In this document: in pieces, positions 53,857 to 61,809 of the stretch
Layout: each line of letters begins with the position of its first letter
Numbering within the stretch: position 1 is the stretch's first letter
Notes under the pieces: generated by a model
Seen by the model: the letters and a program-made list of their open reading frames with translations, nothing else
Told to the model about the DNA's origin: nothing
The model's database searches: none
Program-made: the position numbers and the translations under genes
Origin: CALJFL01 sp039964455
GTDB lineage: Bacteria > Pseudomonadota > Gammaproteobacteria > Pseudomonadales > Halieaceae
Direction of reading: 5' to 3'
Assembly (NCBI GenBank): GCA_039964455.1
Contig: JBDVXK010000013.1
Span: 434,001 to 498,000 of the forward strand
Length of the DNA stretch: 64,000 nucleotides

Positions 53857-54102
53857 TCACTCGGGCTGCTTGGTCGCTGACTGTGGGCCCGGATCCCACG
53901 GGTTGCTGTGGCCCAGCTGACCGCTGGCGACGCCGTAGATGATAACGATCATCAGGCCTATGGCGAGGCTTAATCGCACTCCCAGGGAGTGAAAAAGCCG
54001 TCTTTTACGTTTATCACCCTGATCAGACATCAGGTAGTAAAAGCCGCTTCCCAGGCTGGCTACCAGCGCAAGTAGAAACACAACGATCAGGATTTTAAGC
54101 AA
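53857..54102 (-). CDS. DUF2909 small membrane protein
   Basis: A protein of 81 residues with two membrane segments (about 3-24 and 42-62) and a charged loop (DQGDKRKRR) between them. This is the DUF2909 twin-helix pattern found in oxidase loci of gammaproteobacteria. The start is probably a TTG at 54102, since GGAG lies 7 bp before it; a GTG at 54141 would add 13 residues that do not fit the family. It is on the strand opposite to the cox genes. Function unknown, probably linked to oxidase assembly. Confidence 0.75.
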   Translation of the reverse strand: MLKILIVVFLLALVASLGSGFYYLMSDQGDKRKRRLFHSLGVRLSLAIGLMIVIIYGVASGQLGHSNPWDPGPQSATKQPE

Positions 54103-54186
54103 GGGTCTGCTCCATTTGTATGTTGCCGCATTATAAACCACTGCCGGGGTCGCAGCCTGTGTTGTCGGGATGGCGAACGGATTAAA

Positions 54187-54957
54187 ATGAGCAAGGTCAA
54201 ATTGCAGCTTGATCTCGAGTGGCGTACTACCGTGTTTACCGCCCTACTTCTGCCATTGCTGATATATCTTGGATTTTGGCAGCTCCAGCGTGCCGAGGAC
54301 AAGGCGGTTTTGGCTGCGGCATTCGAGCAGAGGCAGGCGGCGGCACCTGTCATGGTCAGCGCTGCTACTATGGCTGAGGCGCCAGAAAGTCTGGCTTACC
54401 TGCCTGTGCGTATACAAGGCGAGTTTGTTGCAGGGCGGGACATTCTTCTGGATAACCGCCTGCAGGGTGGCAAGTTTGGCTATGAGGTCGTGTCGCCGCT
54501 GGTGCTGTCTTCTGGTGAAGCCGTGGTGTTGGTTAATCGGGGCTGGATAGCCGGTGATGCCGCCCGCCGGTCGTTGCCCCAAGTCCAGGCACCCTCAGGC
54601 CCGGTGGATATTACCGGCCATATATATGTGTCGCCTGGGCAGCCCTATCTGTTGGCCGAGCAAGAGCTGTCCGGGGCATGGCCAAAAGTGCTGCAGGCGC
54701 TGGAAATGGACAAACTGCGGCCCGTGATAGAGCAAGCCACGAAGGGCGGTGCCATGTTGCCCTACCGGGTCAGGATTGACGCCGGCCAGACGGGTGCGCT
54801 GCAGGTGGATTGGCAGATTATTAATGTAAGCCCAGAAAAGCATCGTGGGTATGCAGTGCAGTGGTTTTGCATGGCAGCAGCGTTGCTGATGCTCTTTGTG
54901 CTGCGCAGCAGCAACTTGTGGCAGGTGATGACAGGAAAGGTAGAGAACTCCCGGTAA
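54187..54957 (+). CDS. SURF1-family oxidase assembly protein
   Basis: SURF1 (Shy1) aids assembly of heme a3 into subunit I. The 256 residues have two membrane segments, at about 13-33 and about 225-243, that flank a periplasmic domain. The hallmarks FWQLQRAEDK near the N-terminus, VLVNRGWIAGD in the middle and a C-terminal helix with QWFCMAAALL are visible. The stop codon overlaps the next start (TAATG), so translation is coupled. Confidence 0.92.
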   Translation: MSKVKLQLDLEWRTTVFTALLLPLLIYLGFWQLQRAEDKAVLAAAFEQRQAAAPVMVSAATMAEAPESLAYLPVRIQGEFVAGRDILLDNRLQGGKFGYEVVSPLVLSSGEAVVLVNRGWIAGDAARRSLPQVQAPSGPVDITGHIYVSPGQPYLLAEQELSGAWPKVLQALEMDKLRPVIEQATKGGAMLPYRVRIDAGQTGALQVDWQIINVSPEKHRGYAVQWFCMAAALLMLFVLRSSNLWQVMTGKVENSR

Positions 54958-55613
54958 TGAACGAAACAAGCCAAAACAACAACCGGCTGGTGTTGCTGCT
55001 GATAGCCGGGATTCCGCTGACCATGATTCTGGCAGCCAGCTGGTTGTGGTTTTTCGTCATGCGTGGCGACCTGGATCTCGTTGGAATGCTGGGTACCGCT
55101 AACCGGGGCAACCTGGTGCAGCCACCACGGCAATTTGCCGACCTGCAGCTGCTCGATGATGGTGGTTATCCGTTCGCCTACGACGATCTTGAGCCCCGTT
55201 GGAGCCTGGTGGTCGTCAACTCTGGTGAAGCCTGCGATCAGGACTGTGAACACAATCTATATATGACGCGACAGATTCATGTTGCCATGGGCAAGGGGTT
55301 TTCCAGAATTCGACGCCTGTATGTGGGCGAGCAGCCACCCGCCCAGACCCAGCTTCCGTTGCAGAGCTTGTCAGACGGGTCGCCGTTGCCTGCCTCTTTT
55401 GCCAGTTATCTCGAGACTGGCCACAGGGGAATAGTGCCACTGCATGTCTCGCCACCGCAGTTCAGCCGCTTTTTTCCCGAGCAGAATTCGGACCCGCGCT
55501 TGTGGTATCTTGCTGATCCCGAAGGCTGGGTGATGATGACCTACAATGCAGATGTGTCCTATAAAGACGTGATCTCCGATCTCAAATTCCTGTTGAAGAA
55601 TTCCAGTGACTAG
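54957..55613 (+). CDS. Membrane-anchored oxidase-locus protein with a CxxxC motif
   Basis: A protein of 218 residues in the position of the conserved hypothetical between SURF1 and ctaA in Pseudomonas cox loci. One N-terminal membrane helix is at about residues 10-32. The periplasmic part has CDQDC (Cys93, Cys97) in a context (WSLVVVNSGEACDQDC) like that of the copper motif of SCO1 proteins, which suggests a thioredoxin-like fold. The ATG at 54957 overlaps the SURF1 stop. The start of cyoE lies inside its last codons (8-bp overlap). A copper or redox role in oxidase assembly is inferred only. Confidence 0.75.
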   Translation: MNETSQNNNRLVLLLIAGIPLTMILAASWLWFFVMRGDLDLVGMLGTANRGNLVQPPRQFADLQLLDDGGYPFAYDDLEPRWSLVVVNSGEACDQDCEHNLYMTRQIHVAMGKGFSRIRRLYVGEQPPAQTQLPLQSLSDGSPLPASFASYLETGHRGIVPLHVSPPQFSRFFPEQNSDPRLWYLADPEGWVMMTYNADVSYKDVISDLKFLLKNSSD

Positions 55614-56520
55614 TAATATTGCCGCTACCAACGATGCCGTAGAGCGCGCTACCTGGCGTGACTATAAGGAGCTGACCAAGCCAAATGTTGTCGCGCTGAT
55701 GATTTTAACCTCGGCGATTGGCATGTTCATGGCCGTGCCCGGTATGGTGCCGCTGAATGCACTGATTCTGGGGAACCTGGGGATAGCGCTATGCGCAGGC
55801 GCGGCTGCTGCCGTTAATCATCTTGTTGACCAGCGCGTGGACCAGCGTATGGCCCGAACCCGCAACAGGCCTGTTGCACAGGGCCGTGTGGGCACCCGAG
55901 AGGCAGTGATCTTTGCCCTGGTGTTGGGCGGCCTGGGCATGATCATTTTGTTGGTTTGGGTTAATGCCCTGACCGCCTGGCTTACCCTGGCCTCCCTGAT
56001 TGGCTACGCCTTTGTTTACACCATGTTCCTGAAGCGGGCCACGCCGCAAAATATTGTGATTGGTGGCTTGGCAGGTGCGGCCCCTCCCCTGCTGGGTTGG
56101 ACCGCCGTGACCGGTGAAATCCATGGCCACGCCCTGCTTCTGGTGCTGATCATTTTTGCCTGGACGCCGCCCCATTTCTGGGCTCTGGCGATTCACCGTA
56201 AAGAAGAGTACGCCGCTGTCGATATCCCCATGCTGCCGGTGACCCACGGTGTGGCTTTCACCAAATTACACATATTGTTGTATACCATCATCATGGTGCT
56301 GATCACCTTGCTGCCCTATGCGACCCGGCTAAGCGGGCCGCTCTATTTGATGGGCGCCCTGGTGCTCGGCGCGGGTTTTTTATACTGGGCGATCGAGCTT
56401 TTGCGCAACCGTAATCCCAATGCGCCTATGGAAACGTTCAAATACTCCATTACCTACCTGATGGCGCTGTTCGTGGTCATGCTTGTCGACCATTACCTCT
56501 TTCCTGTGGCGTCCTTGTAA
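55606..56520 (+). CDS. cyoE: Protoheme IX farnesyltransferase (heme O synthase)
   Basis: CyoE/CtaB farnesylates heme b to heme o, the precursor of heme a. The 304 residues have about eight membrane segments. The prenyl-diphosphate-binding block NHLVDQRVDQRMARTRNRP is the family signature, and the second Asp-rich region and GAAPPLLGW are also present. The start overlaps the preceding gene, and its stop overlaps the sco start (TAATG). CtaA/COX15, which would turn heme o into heme a, is expected just before it but is absent here. Confidence 0.96.
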   Translation: MTSNIAATNDAVERATWRDYKELTKPNVVALMILTSAIGMFMAVPGMVPLNALILGNLGIALCAGAAAAVNHLVDQRVDQRMARTRNRPVAQGRVGTREAVIFALVLGGLGMIILLVWVNALTAWLTLASLIGYAFVYTMFLKRATPQNIVIGGLAGAAPPLLGWTAVTGEIHGHALLLVLIIFAWTPPHFWALAIHRKEEYAAVDIPMLPVTHGVAFTKLHILLYTIIMVLITLLPYATRLSGPLYLMGALVLGAGFLYWAIELLRNRNPNAPMETFKYSITYLMALFVVMLVDHYLFPVASL

Positions 56521-57185
56521 TGGCAGGCGTGCAGCGCACTTCCACCCAGACGCGCGGGGTCAGGCTGACCGTGGCACTGGTGGTGGCCTTCATGGTGGTT
56601 ATTGTGGCGGGCTTTGTTTACCGAATTCAGCAGCCGCGCGTGATGACCGCAACAGAAATGAAGGTCAATGGCTTGTACCTTTTCGAAACCCCCAGGGCTG
56701 TGGGGGAGTTCGAGTTGACGGACCATCACGGCCAGCCTTTTAGCCAGGAGAGTTTGAAGGGTGGTTGGACGCTGGTTTTTTTCGGCTTCACCTTTTGCCC
56801 CGATGTTTGTCCCACGACGATGGCATTCCTCAACCAGTTGATGGGTGAATTGGAGGGTACTGAGGTGGCAGACACCTCGGTTGTGATGATATCGGTTGAT
56901 CCGGCGCGCGATACGGTAGAGCAGCTGGCGGGCTATGTACCGTTCTTCAACCCCGATTTTACTGGCGTAACAGGCGAGTTTCTGGCCTTACACCGGGTCG
57001 CGACCGCATTAAACACCCCGTTCCGAAAAGTGCCGGGCCAGGGAGAAGAGTATCAGGTAGACCATAGTGCTAATGTGGTACTGATAAACCCGCGAGGGGA
57101 TTATCATGGGTTCTTCAAGGCACCGCTGGACCTGGCCAAAATGAAGGTGACGTACCGGTCTGCCCGTATTCTCTGGGACCGGTAG
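56520..57185 (+). CDS. SCO1/SenC copper chaperone
   Basis: SCO1 family proteins load copper into the CuA site of subunit II. The 221 residues have one N-terminal membrane helix (about 16-38) and a thioredoxin-like periplasmic domain. The copper-binding CPDVC (Cys93, Cys97) and the distal His in VDHSANV are intact, and GFTFCPDVCPTTM is diagnostic. It ends the cox operon; no hairpin terminator is obvious before the convergent small gene at 57209. Confidence 0.94.
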   Translation: MAGVQRTSTQTRGVRLTVALVVAFMVVIVAGFVYRIQQPRVMTATEMKVNGLYLFETPRAVGEFELTDHHGQPFSQESLKGGWTLVFFGFTFCPDVCPTTMAFLNQLMGELEGTEVADTSVVMISVDPARDTVEQLAGYVPFFNPDFTGVTGEFLALHRVATALNTPFRKVPGQGEEYQVDHSANVVLINPRGDYHGFFKAPLDLAKMKVTYRSARILWDR

Positions 57186-57208
57186 GTCTTGGGTAGTGCT
57201 CTAAAGAG

Positions 57209-57460
57209 TTAGTTGGCGCTCACCAACGCTTTCTGTCGCCTACCCTCCTCTGTCAGCTGTTCGTCCACAATAAGTTCCAATTTAGAATTCAAATCGGATG
57301 AAACCGCGCGCACGTCAACTGGCTTGAACGTGGCAACCGGCTGTTCCTGTACTGAGCGTGTTATTGACGCGTCTTGCCTGGATGCTTGCTCTGTGGGCAT
57401 TGCCTCTCTGGCGGTGGCGCCCTGGGCCAGTAATAACAGTGATATCAGTAGTAGTCTCAT
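57209..57460 (-). CDS. Small exported protein, 83 residues
   Basis: A short protein with a clear signal peptide (MRLLLISLLLLAQGATA). The mature part of about 65 residues is polar, with Gln, Ser and charged residues and no Cys. I do not recognise a family. It converges with the sco gene. Its upstream region is the AT-rich gap before polA. The signal peptide and codon use support a real gene, but its function is unknown. Confidence 0.55.
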   Translation of the reverse strand: MRLLLISLLLLAQGATAREAMPTEQASRQDASITRSVQEQPVATFKPVDVRAVSSDLNSKLELIVDEQLTEEGRRQKALVSAN

Positions 57461-57811
57461 GTTTTCCTCTCAATTTATGCTACCTATGTGTGTTTTACGG
57501 TAACACTTTTGTCTGGGATCACTGCTCCGTACGATTTCACGACGGTTTTCCTGGCGATGAGAAGAATTTACAATCTGACCGAATTTAAATAAGTGATTGT
57601 TTTTTATGTATATATTGAAATAATTTCCCGACCAGGCAGCCAATCTATTAGAAGGTAACGTTATTGTGCCCAGGGTAACGATATTGTTATGTAGGCCTAG
57701 TCGGTGTGGTTCTGTAACTGCGCTCTACCGGGCGCATGGTATTTTCCCTTGGGATGGGCTTTAATTCCCCCTCGCCGGGCATCCGGTACCTTACAAAGCA
57801 AGGCAGACCCT
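57461..57811. promoter_or_regulatory. AT-rich region upstream of polA
   Basis: This 351-bp gap separates the small exported protein from polA. It is clearly richer in A+T than its surroundings near 57580-57640, including TATATATT at 57609-57616. A direct repeat lies at 57654-57687 (separate entry), and GGTAACAC near 57499 resembles its core. It probably holds the polA promoter and perhaps the minus-strand gene's promoter. No RNA gene is evident. Confidence 0.45.
57654..57687 (+). repeat. Direct repeat with 20-bp period upstream of polA
   Basis: GGTAACGTTATTGT (57654-57667) and GGTAACGATATTGT (57674-57687) differ at one of 14 positions. Their starts are 20 bp apart, about two turns of the helix, so a dimeric regulator could bind both on one DNA face. 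The binding factor is unknown. Confidence 0.6.
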
Positions 57812-60529
57812 ATGTCCAAAGCGCATGCGCCTATCATCCTGGTGGACGGTTCCTCTTACCTTTACCGGGCATTTCACGCGTTACCACCACTGACCAACTC
57901 TCGGGGGGAAGCCACAGGCGCGGTCAAAGGCGTAATCAGCATGTTGCGGCGCCTGTGCAAGGATTATCCTGAGAGTCCGATTGTTGTGGTGTTCGATGCC
58001 AAGGGTAAAACCTTCCGCGATGACATGTACGAGGCCTATAAAGCCCAGCGCCCGCCAATGCCCGACGAGCTGCGCGAACAGGTAGAGCCCATACACGATA
58101 TTGTCCGCGCCATGGGCCTCCCCCTGCTCTGCATTCCCGGGGTAGAGGCAGATGATGTTATTGGAACACTGGCGAGGCAGGCCAGCGCCGAGGCGCGGCC
58201 GGTCATTATCTCGACCGGCGACAAGGACATGGCCCAACTGGTTGATGAGCACACCACCTTGGTGAATACCATGACGGACACCGTGATGGACATCGAGGGT
58301 GTGAAGGACAAGTTTGGTATTCCGCCTGAGCTGATCATCGATTTTCTGGCACTGATGGGCGACAAGGTGGATAACATTCCCGGGGTTGCGGGGGTGGGAG
58401 AAAAAACCGCTCTGGCGCTGTTGCAGGGCCTGGGTGGCCTGGAAGAGATTTACGGCTCGTTGGACAAGGTCGCAGGGCTGGAGTTTCGAGGCGCCAAGAC
58501 CATGGGTGCCAAGCTGGAAGCGGAGCGCGCCAACGCAGACCTGTCCTACCAGCTTGCCACCATTAAAACTGACGTCGAGCTCGACAAGGGACCGGCTGAA
58601 TTACTCAATGGCGATCCCGACAGGGAGGCGTTGCAGGCACTGTTCGCCCGTATGGAGTTCAATACCTGGTTGGAAGAGTCACTGGGAGATGCTGATCCAA
58701 TAGCGGAGGCAGAGCAGGCCGCTGGGGTTTACGACACCGTCCTTACGCAGGCGGACCTGGATCGCTGGCTGGAGCGCCTGGACGCAGCGGAGGTGTTTGC
58801 CTTTGATACTGAGACCACCAGCCTGGACTATATGGAGGCGCAGGTGGTCGGCGTGTCCTTCGCGGTCGACGCTGGTGAGGCGGCTTATGTGCCGCTGGCG
58901 CATGATTACCTGGGTGCACCGGAGCAACTGGATCGCGACGGAGTGTTGAGCCAGCTGAAACCTCTGCTTGAAGACGAAAACAAAGCCAAACTGGGCCAGA
59001 ACCTTAAGTATGACGCCAGCGTGCTTGCCAATCACGGCATCGAGCTGCGTGGCATTGCCTTTGACACGATGCTGGAATCCTATGTGCTGGACTCAACCGG
59101 CAGCCGCCACGACATGGACAGTCTGGCACTTAAGTACCTGGGCATGAAAACGATCCATTTTGAGGATGTGGCAGGGAAGGGCGCCAAGCAGCTCACCTTC
59201 AATCAGGTGAAAGTGGAGGAAGCCGCGCCTTATGCCGCCGAAGATGCCGACATTACGCTGCGGCTACACGACGCACTGTGGCCCAAACTGCAGGCAGAGG
59301 CGTCTCTGGTTTCTGTCTTTGAAGATATTGAACTGCCGCTGGTGCCGGTGCTGTCGCGTATCGAGCGGCAGGGCGCGCTGATTTCCCGTGAGCTGCTGGC
59401 CCAGCAAAGTATTGAGCTGGGAACCCGACTGGCGGAACTACAGAGCCAGGCCTACGATCTGGCGGGGCAGGAATTCAATCTTGGCTCGCCCAAGCAACTG
59501 GGCCAGATTCTGTTTGAGAAGCTCGAACTGCCAGTGATCAAGAAGACGCCCAAGGGCGCACCGTCAACCGCAGAGGATGTGCTGGTTGAGCTGGCGCTGG
59601 ATTATCCGTTGCCCAAGCTGTTGCTGGAATACCGCAGTCTCAGCAAGCTCAAGTCGACCTACACTGACAAGCTGCCGGAGATGATCAACCCGCGGACGGG
59701 CAGGGTGCACACCTCTTATCATCAGGCAGTGACAGCCACTGGCCGCCTGTCCTCTTCTGACCCCAATTTGCAAAATATTCCGATCAGGACGGAGGAGGGC
59801 AGACGTATCAGGCAGGCGTTTATCGCCCCGGATGGCTACCAGATCGTTGCTGCAGACTACTCGCAGATCGAGTTGCGCATCATGGCCCACCTATCTGGCG
59901 ATGCCGGCCTGTTGCAGGCTTTTAACGATGGCCGGGATGTGCATCGCGCGACGGCCGCCGAAGTTTTCGAGGTCACGGAAGACGAGGTATCCGGTGACCA
60001 GAGGCGCAAGGCCAAGGCGATCAACTTCGGCCTGATCTACGGCATGTCTGCCTTTGGTTTGGCCAAGCAGTTGCACCTCGGGCGCAATGAGGCGCAGCTG
60101 TATATAGATCGCTATTTCGAGCGTTATCCTGGCGTAGCGGACTATATGGATCGCACCCGCGCCCTGGCGCGAGAGCAAGGTTACGTGGAAACGCTGTTCG
60201 GTCGACGTCTTTACCTTCCCGAGATCAATGCCCGCAACAAAATGCGCGCTCAGGCGGCGGAGCGCACAGCGATCAACGCGCCCATGCAAGGTAGCGCCGC
60301 GGACATCATAAAACGCGCCATGCTGGCTGCCGACCAGTGGTTACAGCGCGGCGATGCAGATGCCCGCATGATTATGCAGGTGCATGATGAACTGGTGCTG
60401 GAAGTGGCTACCGCTGAAGTGCCCCAGGTCTGTGATCAACTGTGTGATGTGATGTCGGGTGCCGCCGAATTGGCAGTGCCGCTACTGGTAGAGGCCGGTG
60501 TCGGTGAAAATTGGGACCAGGCCCACTAA
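57812..60529 (+). CDS. polA: DNA polymerase I
   Basis: PolA fills gaps and removes RNA primers. The 905 residues contain a 5'-3' exonuclease (about 1-290, with ILVDGSSYLYRAFHALP and DKVDNIPGVAGVG) and a 3'-5' exonuclease with FDTETTSLDYM near residue 331, where the DxE metal pair is intact. The polymerase domain has DYSQIELRIMAHLSGD (motif A), RRKAKAINFGLIYGMS (motif B) and QVHDELVLEV (motif C). The frame is open to 57704, but the ATG at 57812, preceded by AAGG, gives the known N-terminus. A probable small RNA follows. Confidence 0.98.
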   Translation: MSKAHAPIILVDGSSYLYRAFHALPPLTNSRGEATGAVKGVISMLRRLCKDYPESPIVVVFDAKGKTFRDDMYEAYKAQRPPMPDELREQVEPIHDIVRAMGLPLLCIPGVEADDVIGTLARQASAEARPVIISTGDKDMAQLVDEHTTLVNTMTDTVMDIEGVKDKFGIPPELIIDFLALMGDKVDNIPGVAGVGEKTALALLQGLGGLEEIYGSLDKVAGLEFRGAKTMGAKLEAERANADLSYQLATIKTDVELDKGPAELLNGDPDREALQALFARMEFNTWLEESLGDADPIAEAEQAAGVYDTVLTQADLDRWLERLDAAEVFAFDTETTSLDYMEAQVVGVSFAVDAGEAAYVPLAHDYLGAPEQLDRDGVLSQLKPLLEDENKAKLGQNLKYDASVLANHGIELRGIAFDTMLESYVLDSTGSRHDMDSLALKYLGMKTIHFEDVAGKGAKQLTFNQVKVEEAAPYAAEDADITLRLHDALWPKLQAEASLVSVFEDIELPLVPVLSRIERQGALISRELLAQQSIELGTRLAELQSQAYDLAGQEFNLGSPKQLGQILFEKLELPVIKKTPKGAPSTAEDVLVELALDYPLPKLLLEYRSLSKLKSTYTDKLPEMINPRTGRVHTSYHQAVTATGRLSSSDPNLQNIPIRTEEGRRIRQAFIAPDGYQIVAADYSQIELRIMAHLSGDAGLLQAFNDGRDVHRATAAEVFEVTEDEVSGDQRRKAKAINFGLIYGMSAFGLAKQLHLGRNEAQLYIDRYFERYPGVADYMDRTRALAREQGYVETLFGRRLYLPEINARNKMRAQAAERTAINAPMQGSAADIIKRAMLAADQWLQRGDADARMIMQVHDELVLEVATAEVPQVCDQLCDVMSGAAELAVPLLVEAGVGENWDQAH

Positions 60530-60535
60530 TTTTCC

Positions 60536-60567
60536 GGAACTTTTTACACCGCCGGGTATCTTATATT
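60536..60567 (+). promoter_or_regulatory. Sigma-E/AlgU-type promoter for the polA-engB small RNA
   Basis: GGAACTT (60536-60542) matches the -35 box of extracytoplasmic sigma-E/AlgU promoters exactly. After 16 bp comes TCTTA (60559-60563), near the TCTGA/TCTRA -10 box. TATATT (60562-60567) overlaps it and could serve sigma-70 without a clear -35. It begins just after the polA stop codon. Confidence 0.6.
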
Positions 60568-60569
60568 AG

Positions 60570-60685
60570 GTAGTAATTGCTACTACGGGTGATCGATTTT
60601 ATCGGTCACCGCAAGCAAGTCTCTTTCCCCAGAGACCAAGCTGTCCCGGCTGCCTTCCCCCCTAAAAAGGCGGCCGGGTTTTTTT
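60570..60685 (+). ncRNA. Probable small RNA between polA and engB (Spot 42/ErsA position)
   Basis: A segment of about 116 nt folds into four consecutive hairpins. These are GTAGTA/TACTAC (60570-60586); a 10-bp stem GGTGATCGAT/ATCGGTCACC with a TTT loop (60588-60610); GTCTCT/AGAGAC (60619-60636); and a GC-rich terminator with seven T residues (60645-60685). A sigma-E-type promoter lies just upstream. E. coli Spot 42 and Pseudomonas ErsA are both encoded between polA and engB, and ErsA depends on AlgU. Homology to either is not shown by sequence here; the call rests on position, promoter and folding. The ends are estimates. Confidence 0.65.
60645..60685 (+). terminator. Strong rho-independent terminator of the small RNA
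   Basis: CCCGGC-T-GCCTT (60645-60656) pairs with AAGGC-G-GCCGGG (60667-60678), 11 base pairs with one internal mismatch, followed by seven T residues (60679-60685). It stops plus-strand transcription before the convergent engB gene. Confidence 0.85.
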
Positions 60686-60689
60686 CTCC

Positions 60690-61361
60690 CTATTCCTGAA
60701 CCTGCTCATCGTCTTCGTCATCATCGTAAACGCTGGCGTCTGTCAGCCAGGCATTTAAAACGGCAATCAGCTCCTGATGGCCAGTGTGCTTGAGTGCGGA
60801 AAACAGCTGTACGCTCACCAGGTCACCATGCTCTGCCAATTCTGCTCGCACCTGGAGCAGGGTACTTTTACCCGGTCCCTTTTTCAGCTTGTCGGCCTTG
60901 GTGAGTAAAATGTGGACGGGCATATGCGCCGCTAGCGCCCAGTCCAGCATTTGCTGGTCGAAGGGCTGAAGTGGGTGGCGGGTGTCCATGAGCAGCACCA
61001 GGCCGCGCAGGCTTTGGCGCTGCTGCAGGTAATTTTCCAGTTGTTTTGTCCACTCGCGCTTGACCGCCTGCGGTACCTTGGCAAAGCCATAGCCGGGGAG
61101 GTCGACCAGGCGTTGCTGCTCGCTGAGCTCGAAAAAGTTGAGTAACTGGGTGCGCCCCGGTGTCTTGGAGGTTCTGGCCAGCTTCTTGTTCTGAGTTAAG
61201 CTATTGATTGCGCTCGATTTTCCGGCATTGGAGCGGCCTGCGAAAGCCACTTCCCAGCCCTCGTCGGCGGGGCACTGTGAAACCTTGCCGGCGCTGGTCA
61301 GGAAACTGGCCTTGCGGTAATCCGGCGTGGTGATGGCCCCATCGGGGTCGTTGACTGTCAT
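60690..61361 (-). CDS. engB: Ribosome biogenesis GTPase EngB
   Basis: EngB (YihA/YsxC) is a GTPase needed for 50S ribosomal subunit assembly. The G motifs are intact: GRSNAGKSS (G1), TPGRTQ (G2), DLPGYG (G3), TKADK (G4) and SALK (G5). I place the start at the ATG at 61361 (223 residues) because an upstream frame from 61442 overlaps a promoter-like region. The C-terminus ends in an acidic tail (DDDEDDEQ). The polA-engB pairing is shared with E. coli and Pseudomonas. Confidence 0.95.
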   Translation of the reverse strand: MTVNDPDGAITTPDYRKASFLTSAGKVSQCPADEGWEVAFAGRSNAGKSSAINSLTQNKKLARTSKTPGRTQLLNFFELSEQQRLVDLPGYGFAKVPQAVKREWTKQLENYLQQRQSLRGLVLLMDTRHPLQPFDQQMLDWALAAHMPVHILLTKADKLKKGPGKSTLLQVRAELAEHGDLVSVQLFSALKHTGHQELIAVLNAWLTDASVYDDDEDDEQVQE

Positions 61362-61480
61362 AAGTGGGGTCGCTTTTTTGGTGAGCACATCTCGTATATA
61401 ATGCCACAGCTTTTTTCGACTGTTATCAATTGCTTGCGGCATCCGGCCGTGAACCCGAACCTAGAGATCCGAGGTCCCCG

Positions 61481-61774
61481 ATGAAGAAGCTGTTACTGAT
61501 TGCCTGCACACTGTTTGCAGCTGGCGCCATTGCAGAGCCTGACATGGACAAGTACAACAAGAGCTGTGCTGTCTGTCATGCCTCAGGAGCCGCCAATGCG
61601 CCCAAGACTGGCGACGCAGTTGCCTGGGAGCCGCGCATGGCCAAGGGTATGGATGTTCTGGTGAAATCTGTAGAGACCGGGCTGAACGCAATGCCACCTA
61701 AAGGCATGTGCTTTGATTGTAGTGCCGACGAGTACAAGGCGCTGATCGAGTATATGGCCAAGCCTGCAAGCTGA
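61481..61774 (+). CDS. Small periplasmic cytochrome c (c5-like)
   Basis: A 97-residue single-heme cytochrome. The signal peptide MKKLLLIACTLFAAGAIA is followed by heme motif CAVCH. A MPPKG segment provides the likely axial Met, and a CFDC pair nearby recalls the disulfide of cytochrome c5. GAGG lies 10 bp before the ATG at 61481. TATAAT at 61397-61402 is a likely -10 box, and no good -35 is seen. It probably transfers electrons to the oxidase together with the cytochrome c4 encoded next. Confidence 0.9.
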   Translation: MKKLLLIACTLFAAGAIAEPDMDKYNKSCAVCHASGAANAPKTGDAVAWEPRMAKGMDVLVKSVETGLNAMPPKGMCFDCSADEYKALIEYMAKPAS

Positions 61775-61809
61775 CAGGCTCTGCACCCCACAACTTATCT
61801 GGAAAAACA

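Noticed and set aside
57704..57811. N-terminal extension of polA
   Set aside because: The extra 36 residues do not resemble PolA and no ribosome site precedes them; the known N-terminus starts at 57812.
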